A DNA stretch of 64,000 bases from Luteimonas sp. J29 (lineage in GTDB: Bacteria; Pseudomonadota; Gammaproteobacteria; Xanthomonadales; Xanthomonadaceae): positions 137,663 through 201,662 of the forward strand of contig NZ_AWZR01000004.1 in the NCBI RefSeq assembly GCF_000472505.1, written 5' to 3'. Shown one piece after another: positions 48,239-55,066 of the stretch. How positions within the stretch are numbered: position 1 is the first letter of the stretch; every line of letters begins with the position of its first letter. The notes below the pieces were generated by a model, which saw only the letters and a list, made by a program, of their open reading frames with translations, made no database searches and was not told where the DNA came from. The translations under genes and the position numbers were made by a program.

Positions 48239-49459
48239 TCAGCGGATGTTGATCACGGTCTGGGTGAGCGCGTCCTGGGCCTGGATCATCTGCGCGTTGG
48301 CCTGGAAGTTGCGCTGCGCGGTGATCATGTTCACCAGCTGCTCGGTGAGGTTGACGTTGGAGGCCTCCAGCGCGCCGCCCTGGATCATCCCGAACTCGGC
48401 GGTGCCGGCGGCGCCGCGCCGGGCCAGGCCCGAGCCGTGGGTCTCGGCCCAGGCGTTGTCGCCGACCGGCTGCAGGCCCTGCGGGTTGGCGAAGTTGGTC
48501 AGCGCCACCTGGCCCAGCGGCGTGGACACGCCATTGGTGTAGCGCGCGCTGACCACGCCCTCGGCCGAGACCTCGATCGTGCTCAGGCGGCCGGTGGCAT
48601 GGCCGTCCTGGACCAGGGCCGAGACGCCGAAGGTGTCGCCGTACTGGGTCGAGCGCTCCAGGTCGAGGGTGATCTCCATCGGCCCGGCGCCGCCCGGCGG
48701 GGTGTGCGGCGGCAGGGTGATGTTGCCGCCGGCCGGCGCCAGCAGCAGGCCGGCCTCGGAATACTGCAGGGTCTGCGGGCCGCCGACGTCGACGCCGTCG
48801 ATGCGGGTGTAGACCTGCCACTCGTTCGGGTTGGCGGTGCGCACGAAGTACATCGACTGCGAGTGCGGCGCGCCGAGCGAGTCGTAGATCGTCACCGAGG
48901 TGGTGTGGTTGTAGGTGGCCGGATCGTCGGCGCTGAACGGCGCCATCGCCGGCGGGGTGGCGTTGCCGGGCAGGTTCAGGCCCAGCGAGACCGAACTGGT
49001 GGGGCGCGGCGGGGCGTCGCCGGTGGCCAGGCGCAGGTCGCTCATGCGGCCGGTGTCGAAGCCCTGGCCGCTGGCGTTGGGCAGGAACACCTGCAGGCGC
49101 TGGCCGGTCGGGCTGACCACGTAGCCCTCGCGGTCGGCGCCGAAGTTGCCGGCGCGGGTGTAGGTGATGCCGGCGCTGCCGGACAGGGTGAAGAAGCCCT
49201 CGCCGGTGAGCGCCATGTCGAGCGAACGGCCGGTGTAGTCGACGTTGCCCTGGGCGAACTGCTGGGCCACGCGCTGCAGGCGCACGCCGGCGCCGACGGT
49301 GTTGGCCGACAGGCCGTGGGCCGAGGCCGCGAACACGTCGCCGAACTCGCCGCGCGAGGCCTTGAAGCCGCTGCTGCTGGCGTTGGCGATGTTGTTGGAG
49401 GTGATGTTGAGGTCGGCCGACGCCGCGTTCATGCCGCTCAGCGAGATCAGGAAACTCAT
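48239..49459 (-). CDS. flgE: Flagellar hook protein FlgE
   Basis: 406 residues. The N-terminal hook signature (LSGMNAASADLNITSNNIANASSSGFKASR), central hook domains (about 150-300) and C-terminus (SNVNLTEQLVNMITAQRNFQANAQMIQ) are intact. It polymerises on the rod under the FlgD cap into the hook. It lies 40 bp after flgD and ends the promoter-proximal flgBCDE segment. Confidence 0.97.
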   Translation of the reverse strand: MSFLISLSGMNAASADLNITSNNIANASSSGFKASRGEFGDVFAASAHGLSANTVGAGVRLQRVAQQFAQGNVDYTGRSLDMALTGEGFFTLSGSAGITYTRAGNFGADREGYVVSPTGQRLQVFLPNASGQGFDTGRMSDLRLATGDAPPRPTSSVSLGLNLPGNATPPAMAPFSADDPATYNHTTSVTIYDSLGAPHSQSMYFVRTANPNEWQVYTRIDGVDVGGPQTLQYSEAGLLLAPAGGNITLPPHTPPGGAGPMEITLDLERSTQYGDTFGVSALVQDGHATGRLSTIEVSAEGVVSARYTNGVSTPLGQVALTNFANPQGLQPVGDNAWAETHGSGLARRGAAGTAEFGMIQGGALEASNVNLTEQLVNMITAQRNFQANAQMIQAQDALTQTVINIR

Positions 49460-49499
49460 GGTGTGCTCCTTTGGGAAGGAATAACCGCCGTGGCGACGG

Positions 49500-50168
49500 T
49501 CAGCCGATGCGGTGGATCGCCGACAGCGGCACGCTGCCCATGCCGGCGAGGTTGAGGAAGAGGCCGTTGGGTTCGATCGAGACGCTCTCCACCCGCGCGC
49601 TGGCGCGGATGGGCAGCAGGTCGGCGCCCTGGGCCGAGGGATCGCTGGCGCCGGTCACGGCGCGGAAGCCGTACGTGCCGGCGGGCGCGCCCGCGCCCGC
49701 GTCGGTGCGGCCGTCCCACTCGAACGCGGTGGGGCCGGCGGCCGGGGCCTCCACGGTCATCCGCCGCACGCGCACGCCGTTGGCGTCGACCACGTCCATC
49801 GTGACCGGCCCGGCCGCGACGGCCACGACCTCGCCCTTGAGGCCCGCGCCCGCTTCCAGCGGCACCTGGTCGACCGACACCAGCGCGTCGTGGCCGACCA
49901 GCGAGGCCGCGCGCAGGGTCTGGTCGGATTCCATGATGCTGGCCATCGCGCCCATCGCGCCCTGCATCGCGTCGATGCCCTGGACCGTGGAGAACTGCGC
50001 GAGCTGGCCGAGGAACTGGTTGTTGTCCAGCGGCTTGAGCGGGTCCTGGTTCTTGAGCTGCTCGGTCATCAGCAGCAGGAAGTCGGCCTGCCCGAGCGCG
50101 GTGCTGCGCGCCGGCTGCTGCTGGGCCAGGCCCAGCGCGGCGTAGTCGGTGCTGGCGATCGTCGTCAT
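49500..50168 (-). CDS. flgD: Flagellar hook capping protein FlgD
   Basis: 222 residues. The conserved N-terminal segment (FLLLMTEQLKNQDPLKPLDNNQFLGQLAQFSTVQGI) acts in hook capping. The Ig/Tudor-like C-terminal region (ANGVRVRRMTVEAPAAGPTAFEWDG; AGTYGFRA) follows. It scaffolds hook assembly and is discarded. It starts 20 bp after flgC. Confidence 0.96.
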   Translation of the reverse strand: MTTIASTDYAALGLAQQQPARSTALGQADFLLLMTEQLKNQDPLKPLDNNQFLGQLAQFSTVQGIDAMQGAMGAMASIMESDQTLRAASLVGHDALVSVDQVPLEAGAGLKGEVVAVAAGPVTMDVVDANGVRVRRMTVEAPAAGPTAFEWDGRTDAGAGAPAGTYGFRAVTGASDPSAQGADLLPIRASARVESVSIEPNGLFLNLAGMGSVPLSAIHRIG

Positions 50169-50188
50169 CGTGGTTCCTCGCGGCCGCC

Positions 50189-50596
50189 TCAGCGGCCCAT
50201 GTTCAGGGTGGCCACCGCGAGCTCCTTGGCGGCGTTGAAGACCTCGACGTTGGCCTGGTAGCTGCGCGAGGCGGAGATCAGGTCGACCATCTGCGCCACC
50301 GGGTCGATGTCGGGCGCGTACACGTAGCCCTGCGCGTCGGCGAGCGGGTGGCCGGGCTCGTAGCGGCGCAGCGGCGCGGCCTCGCTCTGGCGGACCTCGT
50401 CCACGCGCACGCCGGCCAGGGCCGGATCGCCCTCGATGGGCGTGGCGGAGAACACCGGCAGCCGGGCCCGGAACACCTCGTCCGGGTTGCCGGAGACGGA
50501 ATTGGCGTTGGCCAGGTTGGAGGCGATCGTGCTCAGCCGGACCGACTGGGCGTTCATCGCCGAACCGGCGACGTCGAAGATCGGGAGGTTGCTCAT
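50189..50596 (-). CDS. flgC: Flagellar proximal rod protein FlgC
   Basis: 135 residues, the usual length. N-terminus MSNLPIFDVAGSAMNAQSVR, C-terminus DLISASRSYQANVEVFNAAKEL, and the GYVYAPDIDP motif of FlgC are all present. The start codon follows AGGAGCACAGCG, a strong ribosome site. It lies 22 bp after flgB. Confidence 0.96.
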   Translation of the reverse strand: MSNLPIFDVAGSAMNAQSVRLSTIASNLANANSVSGNPDEVFRARLPVFSATPIEGDPALAGVRVDEVRQSEAAPLRRYEPGHPLADAQGYVYAPDIDPVAQMVDLISASRSYQANVEVFNAAKELAVATLNMGR

Positions 50597-50618
50597 CGCT
50601 GTGCTCCTGTCGCGGCGC

Positions 50619-50978
50619 TTACTGGCCGGTGATCGCGGTCAGCATCGAGCGCACCTTCGACTCGACGAACGAGAGCGAGGCGCGGTACTCGAGGGCCGCC
50701 TGGGCGAAGACCGCGTTCTCGAGGTCGCCGTCGACGGTGTTGCCGTCCAGGCTCGGCTGCGAGGACGGGCGGGTGTAGCGGGCGGCCTCGGCGGCGGCGG
50801 CGATCGCATCGCCGGCCTCGGCCGACGGGCGCAGGGCCGCGCCCAGGGCGCTGGTGAAGTCGAGGTCCTGGGCCTGGTAGCCGGGGGTGTCGGCGTTGGC
50901 GATGTTGGCGGCCAGCAGCTGCAGGCGCTGCTCGCGCAGGGCCAGCGCGGTGCCGTGGATGCCAAGGAAATCGGACAT
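50619..50978 (-). CDS. flgB: Flagellar proximal rod protein FlgB
   Basis: 119 residues. The rod-protein N-terminus (RLQLLAANIANADTPGYQAQDLDF) and a C-terminal helix (EYRASLSFVESKVRSMLTAI) mark FlgB, the innermost rod subunit. It is first in the flg operon, preceded by an exact sigma-54 promoter at 51014-51028. Confidence 0.96.
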   Translation of the reverse strand: MSDFLGIHGTALALREQRLQLLAANIANADTPGYQAQDLDFTSALGAALRPSAEAGDAIAAAAEAARYTRPSSQPSLDGNTVDGDLENAVFAQAALEYRASLSFVESKVRSMLTAITGQ

Positions 50979-51013
50979 GGGCCCCTCCGTCGGGCGGATT
51001 CACCCGTGGAGAG

Positions 51014-51028
51014 GCAAGCGGCGTGCCA
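51014..51028 (-). promoter_or_regulatory. Sigma-54 promoter of flgBCDE
   Basis: The minus strand reads TGGCACG-CCGC-TTGC, an exact match to the -24/-12 consensus. The predicted start is about 25 bp upstream of the flgB ATG, in the cheV-flgB gap. Confidence 0.9.
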
Positions 51029-51055
51029 GAACGCGCCGCGCGCGGCGGGCGCGGC

Positions 51056-51976
51056 TCAGCCCAGGGCCGTGATCCGGGCCGTAACCCGTTGCGCCAGCTC
51101 GCGTTCGGAGTACTTGGGCACGAAGTCGTCGGCGCCCACGCGCTCGACCATGGCCTGGTTGAACACGCCCGAGAGCGAGGTGTGCAGGAGCACGAACAGG
51201 TTGCGCAGGGCCGGGTCGCGACGGATTTCCGTCGTCAGGGTGTAGCCGTCCATGGCCGGCATCTCGATGTCGGAGATGACCATGGCGTAGCGCGCGGCCG
51301 GGGATTCGCCGTCGCGCACCAGCGCCTGGAGGTGGTCGAGCGCCTGGCGGCCGTCGGACAGCAGCAGCGATTCCAGCCCCAGCTGTTCGAGCACCGAGCG
51401 GATCTGGTTGCGGGCCACGCGCGAGTCGTCGACCACCAGCACCTGGCGCGGGCCGCGCCCGGGCGGGAGGGCGGTCAGGGTATCCAGGTCGCTGCCGCGC
51501 GGGGCGGATTCGGCCAGCACGCTCTCCACGTCGATCAGCTGGATCAGCTCGCCCTGGTGACGGGCCACGCCGGTCAGGTAGTGGCCGTCGCCGCCGACGT
51601 CGGGCGGCGGCTGGATCTGCTCCACGGCGATGTTCACGATCCGGTCCACCCCGGCCACCAGGAAGCCCTGGACGGTGCGGTTGAACTCGGTCACGACCAG
51701 GTAGCGCGCCTCCCCGGCCTCGTCGGCGGAGAAGCCGATGGCCCGGGCCAGGTCGAGCACCGGCACGCTGCGCCCGCGCACGTCGGCGGCCCCGGCGAAG
51801 GCCCTGGGCAGCTGCGGCAGGGTGAACAGCGGCGGGCGCTGCAGCACTTCCTTGACCTTGAACACGTTGACGCCAAAAAGCTGACGGCCGCCGAGGCGGA
51901 ACAGCAGCAGCGCCAGCCGGTTGTGGCCGGCCAGGCGGGTGCGCTGGTCGATGCGGTCGAGCAGGTCCTGGCTCAT
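51056..51976 (-). CDS. cheV: Chemotaxis protein CheV (CheW domain fused to receiver)
   Basis: 306 residues: an N-terminal CheW domain (about 18-165, NVFKVKEVLQRPPLFTLPQ; VLDLARAIGF) and a C-terminal receiver (about 180-300) with acidic pair D188/D189, phospho-acceptor in VISDIEMPAMDG and Lys in FVPKYSE. CheV links receptors to CheA and adjusts adaptation by phosphorylation. A sigma-28-type promoter lies just upstream. Its position between flgA and flgB is common in gamma-proteobacteria. Confidence 0.96.
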   Translation of the reverse strand: MSQDLLDRIDQRTRLAGHNRLALLLFRLGGRQLFGVNVFKVKEVLQRPPLFTLPQLPRAFAGAADVRGRSVPVLDLARAIGFSADEAGEARYLVVTEFNRTVQGFLVAGVDRIVNIAVEQIQPPPDVGGDGHYLTGVARHQGELIQLIDVESVLAESAPRGSDLDTLTALPPGRGPRQVLVVDDSRVARNQIRSVLEQLGLESLLLSDGRQALDHLQALVRDGESPAARYAMVISDIEMPAMDGYTLTTEIRRDPALRNLFVLLHTSLSGVFNQAMVERVGADDFVPKYSERELAQRVTARITALG

Positions 51977-51984
51977 GTGTCCCG

Positions 51985-52011
51985 GTGACGGCCGCCGCGG
52001 CGCGATCTTGA
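51985..52011 (-). promoter_or_regulatory. Sigma-28-like promoter of cheV
   Basis: The minus strand reads TCAA-N15-GCCGTCAC, the same TCAA/GCCGT form seen before flgM. The -10 departs from GCCGATAA at two to three positions. It sits directly upstream of the cheV ATG at 51976, so any transcript leader would be extremely short or absent. Confidence 0.55.
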
Positions 52012-52040
52012 GCCCGGCATTCCGCCGGCCCCGTCCCTTC

Positions 52041-52063
52041 GTAGGAGCGGCTTCAGCCGCGAC
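52041..52063. repeat. REP element, GTAGGAGCGG family
   Basis: A 23-base copy of the palindromic GTAGGAGCGGCTTCAGCCGC family common in Xanthomonadaceae and Pseudomonas genomes. The core forms a GCGGCTTCAGCCGC hairpin. Single copy at this point; an inverted pair follows at 52207. Confidence 0.85.
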
Positions 52064-52206
52064 CCCGGCGGCCGGCCGCGTCCAGGCGCCGCGCGCCCGG
52101 GCGTCGCTTCGGAACGGCCGCAGCGCCCCGGGCCGGAGAGGGTCCGCCCCGGTCCTCGGACGTGCCCCGGCCCGCCGGATGGATCGGGCAGGCCCGCATC
52201 GAGCCT

Positions 52207-52274
52207 GTAGGAGCGGCTTCAGCCGCGACCGGGGAACGACGCAGGCTCCCGGTCGCGGCTGAAGCCGCTCCTGC
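52207..52274. repeat. Inverted pair of REP elements (BIME)
   Basis: One direct copy (52207-52229) and one inverted copy (52252-52274) of the GTAGGAGCGG REP family face each other across about 22 bases. They can fold into a large cruciform. They lie upstream of the flgA promoter, possibly insulating it from cheV. Confidence 0.85.
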
Positions 52275-52303
52275 AAGGGGACGGCACGGGTCGGGGGCGA
52301 GTC

Positions 52304-52318
52304 CGGCACGGGGATTGC
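52304..52318 (+). promoter_or_regulatory. Sigma-54 promoter of flgA
   Basis: The plus strand reads CGGCACG-GGGA-TTGC, one mismatch from the -24/-12 consensus. The predicted start lies about 25 bp above the flgA ATG at 52355. Confidence 0.82.
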
Positions 52319-52354
52319 ACGGGCCGGGCAGGCCTTCGAACCACGGGAGGGACC

Positions 52355-53056
52355 ATGACCGACGCCAGGCACCGACCTTCGCGCCGCACGCGGCGCGGGA
52401 TCGTCGCGGCCGTGCTGGCGCTGTCGGCCGCCCTGGCCGCGGCCCCGGCGCTGGCCAGCGGCCCGCAGCCGCTGGAGGAGATCGCGGCCGCCGCGGTGTC
52501 CGCCGTGGGCGCGGGGGACGCGGAGTCGGCGGAGGCGGTGCTGGCGCCGTCGCTGCGGCTCGCGCGCTGCCGCCAGCCGCTGCAGGCGGTGGCGACCGGT
52601 CCGACGACGGCCCAGGTGCGCTGTCCGGACAGCCCGGGCTGGCATCTCTATGTCCCGGTCCGGGTGCGGCGCGAAGCCGAGGTGGTGGTCCTGCGCAGCC
52701 CGGCCCCGGCCGGGACGCCGATCACCGCCGACCAGCTCGTGGTCCAGACCCGCGACATCGGGGCCGCCGCCGGCCCGACCTTCCGCGATCCGCAGGCCCT
52801 GGTCGGCCGCGTGCCGCTGCGCGCCCTCGCTCCGGGCGCGGTGCCCACCGAGCAGGACCTGTCGCTGGGTCCGCCGCTGCGCCGCGGCGACCCGGTGACC
52901 CTGGTGTCCCGGGTCGGCGGCGTCGAAGTCCGGATGCCCGGCCGGGCCCTCGGACCCGCCCAGGCGGGGGGGCGGATCGGAGTCCAGAACGTGTCGTCCG
53001 GCCGGACCCTGCGCGGCCGGCTGGTGGCCGAAGGCGTGGTCGAGCTGCTGCCATGA
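52355..53056 (+). CDS. flgA: Flagellar P-ring assembly chaperone FlgA
   Basis: 233 residues. A signal peptide with an Arg-rich start (IVAAVLALSAALAAAPALA, cleavage near residue 35) directs it to the periplasm. The FlgA core has the SAF domain (APAGTPITADQLVVQTRDI) and a C-terminal beta domain (VTLVSRVGGVEVRMPGRAL). It escorts FlgI into the P ring. It is transcribed away from cheV from its own sigma-54 promoter and is followed by flgM-flgN. Confidence 0.94.
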   Translation: MTDARHRPSRRTRRGIVAAVLALSAALAAAPALASGPQPLEEIAAAAVSAVGAGDAESAEAVLAPSLRLARCRQPLQAVATGPTTAQVRCPDSPGWHLYVPVRVRREAEVVVLRSPAPAGTPITADQLVVQTRDIGAAAGPTFRDPQALVGRVPLRALAPGAVPTEQDLSLGPPLRRGDPVTLVSRVGGVEVRMPGRALGPAQAGGRIGVQNVSSGRTLRGRLVAEGVVELLP

Positions 53057-53087
53057 CCGCCGGCCGCATCCGAATTGGTGACGGGGC

Positions 53088-53114
53088 TCAAGTTCCGGGC
53101 GGGGGGGCCGTTAC
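53088..53114 (+). promoter_or_regulatory. Sigma-28-like promoter of flgM
   Basis: The plus strand reads TCAA-N15-GCCGTTAC in the flgA-flgM gap, close to the FliA consensus at the right spacing. The leader to the flgM ATG would be about 25 bp. A FliA-driven flgM gives the usual negative feedback loop. Confidence 0.65.
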
Positions 53115-53146
53115 AGTGCTCGACCAGCCACCCCCAGGAGCGAGCC

Positions 53147-53452
53147 ATGACCCACAAGATCGACGGCAGCGGGCCTGTCCTGCGACCGCAGGAGGCCACG
53201 ACCCGACCCGTGCCGACGGCCAGTGCCAGCGCCCAGCGCGGTGCGCCGGTGTCGCCGACCGAGAGCATCCGCCTCACCGGCGAGGCCGAAGGCCTGCAGG
53301 CGATGGCGCGCGAGCTCGCCAAGGGGCCGGCCAGCATCGACGTGGCCAAGGTCAACGCGCTGCGCGAGGCGATCGCCGACGGCAGCTACCGCGTCGACGC
53401 CCAGGCCGTCGCGTCGCGCATGATCGAACTGGATCGGCAGCTCGGGGGCTGA
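53147..53452 (+). CDS. flgM: Anti-sigma-28 factor FlgM
   Basis: 101 residues. A polar, Thr/Ala-rich N-terminal half precedes the conserved C-terminal sigma-binding helices (VNALREAIADGSYRVDAQAVASRMIELDRQL). It holds FliA inactive until exported through the finished hook. The ATG at 53147 has AGGAG 6-7 bases upstream. Reading further upstream to 53075 adds 24 residues that cross the promoter and is rejected. It lies 1 bp before flgN. Confidence 0.93.
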   Translation: MTHKIDGSGPVLRPQEATTRPVPTASASAQRGAPVSPTESIRLTGEAEGLQAMARELAKGPASIDVAKVNALREAIADGSYRVDAQAVASRMIELDRQLGG

Positions 53453-53453
53453 C

Positions 53454-53795
53454 ATGAGCGCCGTCGCCGAGCACCCGCTCGAGGCGCTGGAGCGCGCGCT
53501 CGACGCCGAGCGCCGGGCGCTGCTCGAGAACGACGTCGACGCCCTGCTGGCGTCCACCGCCGACAAGGTGGCGGCGCTGCGCCGGGCCGAAGCCGCGCAG
53601 CCGGGCACGATCCAGGCCGACCGGCTCGAGGCCCTGCGCGAGAAGAACCAGGCCAACGGCATCCTGCTGTCGCGGCGCAGGCGCGAGGTCGGCTGGGCCT
53701 TGCGCCACCTGGGGCGCGTGGAATCCACCGGCGTGTACGATGCCCGCGGACAGTCCGGCGCCCGTCCCCAGGCGCGCTGTCTGGGAGTGGGATGA
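53454..53795 (+). CDS. flgN: Flagellar export chaperone FlgN
   Basis: 113 residues, mostly helical (LEALERALDAERRALLENDVDALLASTADKVAALRRAEA; REKNQANGILLSRRRREVGWALRHL), as expected for the chaperone of FlgK and FlgL. The C-terminal 20 residues are low complexity. It follows flgM by 1 bp and overlaps the kinase gene by 4 bp (ATGA). Confidence 0.88.
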   Translation: MSAVAEHPLEALERALDAERRALLENDVDALLASTADKVAALRRAEAAQPGTIQADRLEALREKNQANGILLSRRRREVGWALRHLGRVESTGVYDARGQSGARPQARCLGVG

Positions 53796-55066
53796 ACAGC
53801 GGCCAGACGCAACACACGACGACAGGACCCGACCCGGACGCGTGCAGCCGCCGCGTCCACTGGGCTTTCCGCACCACCGAGAACGCCGTGGTCCTGGTCG
53901 ACCGCGCGCGCGGCCATGCCTGGCCCAATCCGTCCGCCGAGGCCCTGGCCGGCCAGGCGCTGCCGGGCCAGGCGCCGTCCGCCCTGCTCGACCAGCTGCC
54001 GCCCGGCGCCTGGGAGCGGGCCCGCGCCGAAGGCCGCTGGGCCGGCGAGGCCACCATGCCCTCGGGCGCGGTGCTGGAGATCGTGCTGCGCCACGACGCC
54101 GCCGATGGCGAGGACGGCCTGTTCCTGGTCACCTTCGACGACGTCACCGCGCGCAAGGTGCGCCAGCAGGAGCTGCAGCAGCGCCACGACGAGCTCGAGG
54201 CGGCGCACCGGCGCCTGGCCGGGGCGCAGGAGCAGCTGCTGCAGTCGGAAAAGATGGCCTCGATCGGCCTGCTCGCCGCCGGCGTGGCGCACGAGATCAA
54301 CAACCCCATCGGCTACGTGCACTCCAACCTGGGCACGCTGCACGAGTACGTCACCGCCCTGTTCAGCCTGATCGAGCAGCAGGACGCCGCGCTCCAGGGC
54401 GCGGACCCGGGCGTGCGCGAGGCGATCCGGCTGCAGCGCGAGCGGCTCGACATCGACTTCATCCTCGGCGACCTGCCCAAGCTGCTGGCCGAGTCGCGCG
54501 AGGGCATCGAGCGCGTCACCAAGATCGTGCAGGACCTCAAGGAGTTCTCCTACGTCGGGCGCGGCGACGCGATGCGGCCCTCGGACCTGCACAAGGGCCT
54601 GGAATCGACCCTCAACATCGTCTGGAACGACCTCAAGTACAAGTGCCGGGTGGAGAAGCACTACGGCGAACTGCCGCTGGTCGAGTGCCACCTGTCGGAG
54701 ATCAACCAGGTGCTGGTCAACCTGCTGATCAACGCCGGCCAGGCGATCGAGAACCGCGGCACGATCACCATCACCACCGGCGCCGAGGACGGCGAGGCCT
54801 GGATCAGCATCGCCGACAACGGCTGCGGCATCGCTCCCGACGCGCTGCCGCGGATCTTCGACCCGTTCTACACCAGCAAGCCGATCGGCCGCGGCACCGG
54901 GCTGGGCCTGGCGATCGCCTACAGCATCGTGTCCAAGCACCACGGCCGGATCGAGGTGCAGAGCGAGCAGGGCGTGGGCACCACCTTCCGCGTGGTCCTG
55001 CCCGTCGTGCAACCGCGCCAGGGCGGGGACGGCGACGACGGCTCCCGCGGCGACGAGGCTCAGTAG
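53792..55066 (+). CDS. PAS-type sensor histidine kinase, RavS/RavA-like
   Basis: 424 residues, soluble. A PAS-like sensor (about 18-120) is followed by a coiled coil (about 122-155), the dimerisation helix with H167 (GVAHEINNPIGYV) and the HATPase with N (NLLINAGQAIENRG), G1 (DNGCGI), F (FDPFYTSK) and G2 (GTGLGLAIAYSIV). It overlaps flgN by 4 bp. Its end meets the tail of the minus-strand GGDEF-EAL-REC gene. In Xanthomonas campestris the kinases RavS and RavA act with RavR, a similar regulator, so this pairing is likely. The input signal is unknown. Confidence 0.85.
   Translation: MNSGQTQHTTTGPDPDACSRRVHWAFRTTENAVVLVDRARGHAWPNPSAEALAGQALPGQAPSALLDQLPPGAWERARAEGRWAGEATMPSGAVLEIVLRHDAADGEDGLFLVTFDDVTARKVRQQELQQRHDELEAAHRRLAGAQEQLLQSEKMASIGLLAAGVAHEINNPIGYVHSNLGTLHEYVTALFSLIEQQDAALQGADPGVREAIRLQRERLDIDFILGDLPKLLAESREGIERVTKIVQDLKEFSYVGRGDAMRPSDLHKGLESTLNIVWNDLKYKCRVEKHYGELPLVECHLSEINQVLVNLLINAGQAIENRGTITITTGAEDGEAWISIADNGCGIAPDALPRIFDPFYTSKPIGRGTGLGLAIAYSIVSKHHGRIEVQSEQGVGTTFRVVLPVVQPRQGGDGDDGSRGDEAQ

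Larger units (their letters stand above)
51977..52354. other. Divergent cheV-flgA intergenic region
   Basis: 378 bases without a gene. It holds a sigma-28-like promoter reading left into cheV (51985-52011), three copies of a REP sequence starting GTAGGAGCGG (52041-52063, 52207-52229 and an inverted copy at 52252-52274), and a sigma-54 promoter reading right into flgA (52304-52318). Confidence 0.8.

Noticed and set aside
53075..53452. Longer FlgM starting at 53075
   Set aside because: The extension crosses the sigma-28 promoter. The ATG at 53147 has a strong AGGAG site and gives the normal length.
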